A stretch of 64,000 bases of DNA from the NCBI GenBank assembly GCA_014695255.1, contig JACJNX010000040.1:62001-126000 (forward strand), read 5' to 3'. The first letter of the stretch is position 1; every line of letters starts with the position of its first letter. The translations under genes were made by a program, and so were the position numbers. Positions 62,581 to 64,000 of the stretch are shown here, piece by piece. The stretch is from Cyanobacteria bacterium FACHB-63 (GTDB taxonomy: Bacteria > Cyanobacteriota > Cyanobacteriia > Leptolyngbyales > Leptolyngbyaceae). The notes under the pieces were generated by a model. It was not told the DNA's origin. It ran no database searches and worked only from the letters and a program-made list of their open reading frames with translations.

Positions 62581-63723
62581 CTATTGTTTGGAGGCAGCTA
62601 GCGTTTGATCAAATACGCCACCATCCTCAAAGAATTTTTGCTGAACTTCGTTCCAACCGCCAAAGTCTTTGATCGATGACAATTTCGTTACAGGAGGCAG
62701 TTTTGCCGTATCCGCTTTCGCTCCAGCAGCACTATCGAGCGGACGGAAGCCGAGCTTGAGAAATTCAGCTTGGGCTTCGGGCGTGAACAAGAACTTCGCA
62801 AATGCTTCTGCAACTTCGCGGGTTCCGTGCTTGTCCACGTTTTTATCGACAACAGCCAACGGAGTATCGATCGAGATATTTACATCGGGTGCAACATAGT
62901 CGAGCGCTTGGTCCTTCTGCTTCGCCAAAATGACTTCATTTTCATATTGAATCAACGCATCGCCTTGACCTTGTTTCGCAAAAGCGTCCGTTGATTCGCG
63001 GGCATCTTTCGCCAACACTGCAACATTTTTGTATGCGTTGGTGACAAACTCTTTCGCTTTCGCTTCATCGTTGTTGTTGCGCTTGAGGGCATCATTCCAC
63101 AACACTAGAAAATTCCAGCGTGCGCCGCCTGAGGTTTTCGGATCAGCCGTGACCCATTTCACATCGTCGCGGGTCAAATCTTGGAAGGTTTTAATATTTT
63201 TGGGATTGCCGGGACGCACGACGATCGCGGCTACCGTTTTCGCCACTGTGCCATTATTCGCCACTCTGGTTTCCCAGCCGGAATTAACCAGCCCAGCTTT
63301 GACCAGTTTCTCGGTATCGGCGGCTAATGCCAAATGCGTAATGTCCGCTTCTAAACCGTCGATCACCGCGCGGGTTTGAGAGCCAGAACCCCCGTAGCTC
63401 TGCCTAAAGGTGACATTCTGACCTTTTTCCTTTTTCCATTGTTCAACGAACTTTGGAATAATCGCATCATGCGCCGCTTTTGGAATGGCGTAGGATACCA
63501 ACGTCAATTCAACATCTTTTGCTGAATTGGAAACCGGACTGGCATTTCCTCCCGTAGCAGGCGTTGAAGCATCATTGCCACTGCCGCAAGCCGCGATCGC
63601 AAAGCTCAAGCTCACACCAATCACAAAGAGTGAAACCGATTTGCGTAGCGATCGAGGTGTCCAAAACGCTTGAAATCTTTGGGCAATCTTCGCCCACTGT
63701 GTCTGGAATCGCCAACCCTTCAT
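62581..63723 (-). CDS. sbpA: Sulfate-binding protein, periplasmic lipoprotein
   Basis: 380 residues. The N-terminal basic region and hydrophobic core end in a lipobox (FAIAAC, near 41-46), followed by a low-complexity linker. It has the sulfate-binding protein hallmarks LTLVSYAIPKAAHDAIIP, FRQSYGGSGSQTRAVIDGLEADI, TADPKTSGGARWNFL and ALIQYENEVILA. It captures sulfate for CysT/CysW. The ATG at 63723 has AAGGAG eight to nine bases upstream. First gene of the operon, with its promoter in the 200 bases to the right. Confidence 0.95.
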   Translation of the reverse strand: MKGWRFQTQWAKIAQRFQAFWTPRSLRKSVSLFVIGVSLSFAIAACGSGNDASTPATGGNASPVSNSAKDVELTLVSYAIPKAAHDAIIPKFVEQWKKEKGQNVTFRQSYGGSGSQTRAVIDGLEADITHLALAADTEKLVKAGLVNSGWETRVANNGTVAKTVAAIVVRPGNPKNIKTFQDLTRDDVKWVTADPKTSGGARWNFLVLWNDALKRNNNDEAKAKEFVTNAYKNVAVLAKDARESTDAFAKQGQGDALIQYENEVILAKQKDQALDYVAPDVNISIDTPLAVVDKNVDKHGTREVAEAFAKFLFTPEAQAEFLKLGFRPLDSAAGAKADTAKLPPVTKLSSIKDFGGWNEVQQKFFEDGGVFDQTLAASKQ

Positions 63724-63956
63724 TGTGTTCTCCTTATTCTACGGTTTGTCACTAATATTTCCGTATTTTTCTTCGATTTTCATCGTATCGGGGAACGGAG
63801 AAGAATGCAAGAAGAATCACCGTTTTATCGAGTGGGTTATGCGGGATTCGCAATAAATGCTGCAAAAGGTCTCAGGGTTAGCAACATTTACCTCGCTAAA
63901 GATGTCAGATTGTGTTTCTATCTGTACTCTAGAAGCTGCACTGTTTCCCTGTCTCC

Positions 63957-64000
63957 ATGCTGATTCGTTCTTCTAAAAGTGCGATCGCTGCCATGCTGCT
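63957..64000 (+). CDS. Start of a probable exported protein, cut by window edge
   Basis: ATG 63957 opens a frame to the window end (14 codons, starting MLIRSSKSAIAAML), which looks like a signal-peptide start. The length is too short to identify the protein. It would be divergent from sbpA. Confidence 0.35.
   Translation, partial: MLIRSSKSAIAAML

Overview
The window is chromosomal DNA of a cyanobacterium. It carries psbU (a photosystem II extrinsic subunit), families largely confined to cyanobacteria (DUF1830, DUF3120, DUF4079-like, the PDZ/radical-SAM TIGR03279 family, MgdA glucolipid synthase) and very many HIP1-type GCGATCGC palindromes. Gene style and the low-complexity heptamer repeats suggest a filamentous Leptolyngbya-like lineage, but genus cannot be fixed from this sequence alone. 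No rRNA, tRNA, CRISPR array or intact transposase was seen.

Layout. 1-2583 (minus): two adjacent AAA_35-type STAND ATPases, the second cut by the window edge. 2584-3646 is a non-coding gap. 3647-8320: a REC-GGDEF-EAL regulator, a DUF547 protein coupled to the ABC-F ATPase uup, and HU. 8460-11997: Uma2, GH76, SGNH hydrolase and prmA in one tight run. 12142-18439 is an envelope block: a small acidic protein, mgdA, mltA, a GT2-GtrA protein and a divergent GT39-like membrane protein. 18615-28909 is mostly housekeeping: ffh, exoD, rpsP-khpA, phoH, a GH1 glucosidase, a SPOR protein, sirB, cobA and an RluD-type pseudouridine synthase.

29004-46351 is an exopolysaccharide island. It has a GH10 lipoprotein, an ABC flippase-like transporter, a polyprenyl-phosphate sugar transferase, five further glycosyltransferases of GT4/GT1 type, a CDP-tyvelose-epimerase-like SDR, a Wzy/O-antigen-ligase-like polymerase and a WecG/TagA/CpsF transferase. 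The only Wzx-type flippase has lost its middle. Several gaps contain gene relics, so the island has been rebuilt repeatedly. A model consistent with the content is that the priming transferase starts a glycan on a polyprenyl phosphate, the glycosyltransferases extend it, a flippase (now probably the ABC protein or one encoded elsewhere) exports it, and the Wzy-like protein polymerises it.

46348-60449: an EEP phosphatase, a DehI-family protein, an operon of radical SAM, DICT-HD and pentapeptide proteins, DUF1830, a DUF4079-like protein, nadB, psbU, an FHA-adenylate cyclase, DUF3120, uppP and the TIGR03279 protein. 60524-60705 is a MITE-like inverted repeat. 60762-63723 is the sulfate uptake operon sbpA-cysT-cysW without cysA, and the start of another probable exported protein lies at the right edge.

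The points most worth following up are the AAA_35 pair, the broken Wzx beside an AT-rich incoming ABC/GT segment with a 31-residue upstream ORF, the gene relics (GMC-type oxidoreductase, BrnT, possible transglutaminase N-terminus), a 36-residue ORF coupled to wecG, and the DICT-HD operon. All assignments rest on reading the sequence and recalled family features; no searches were run.
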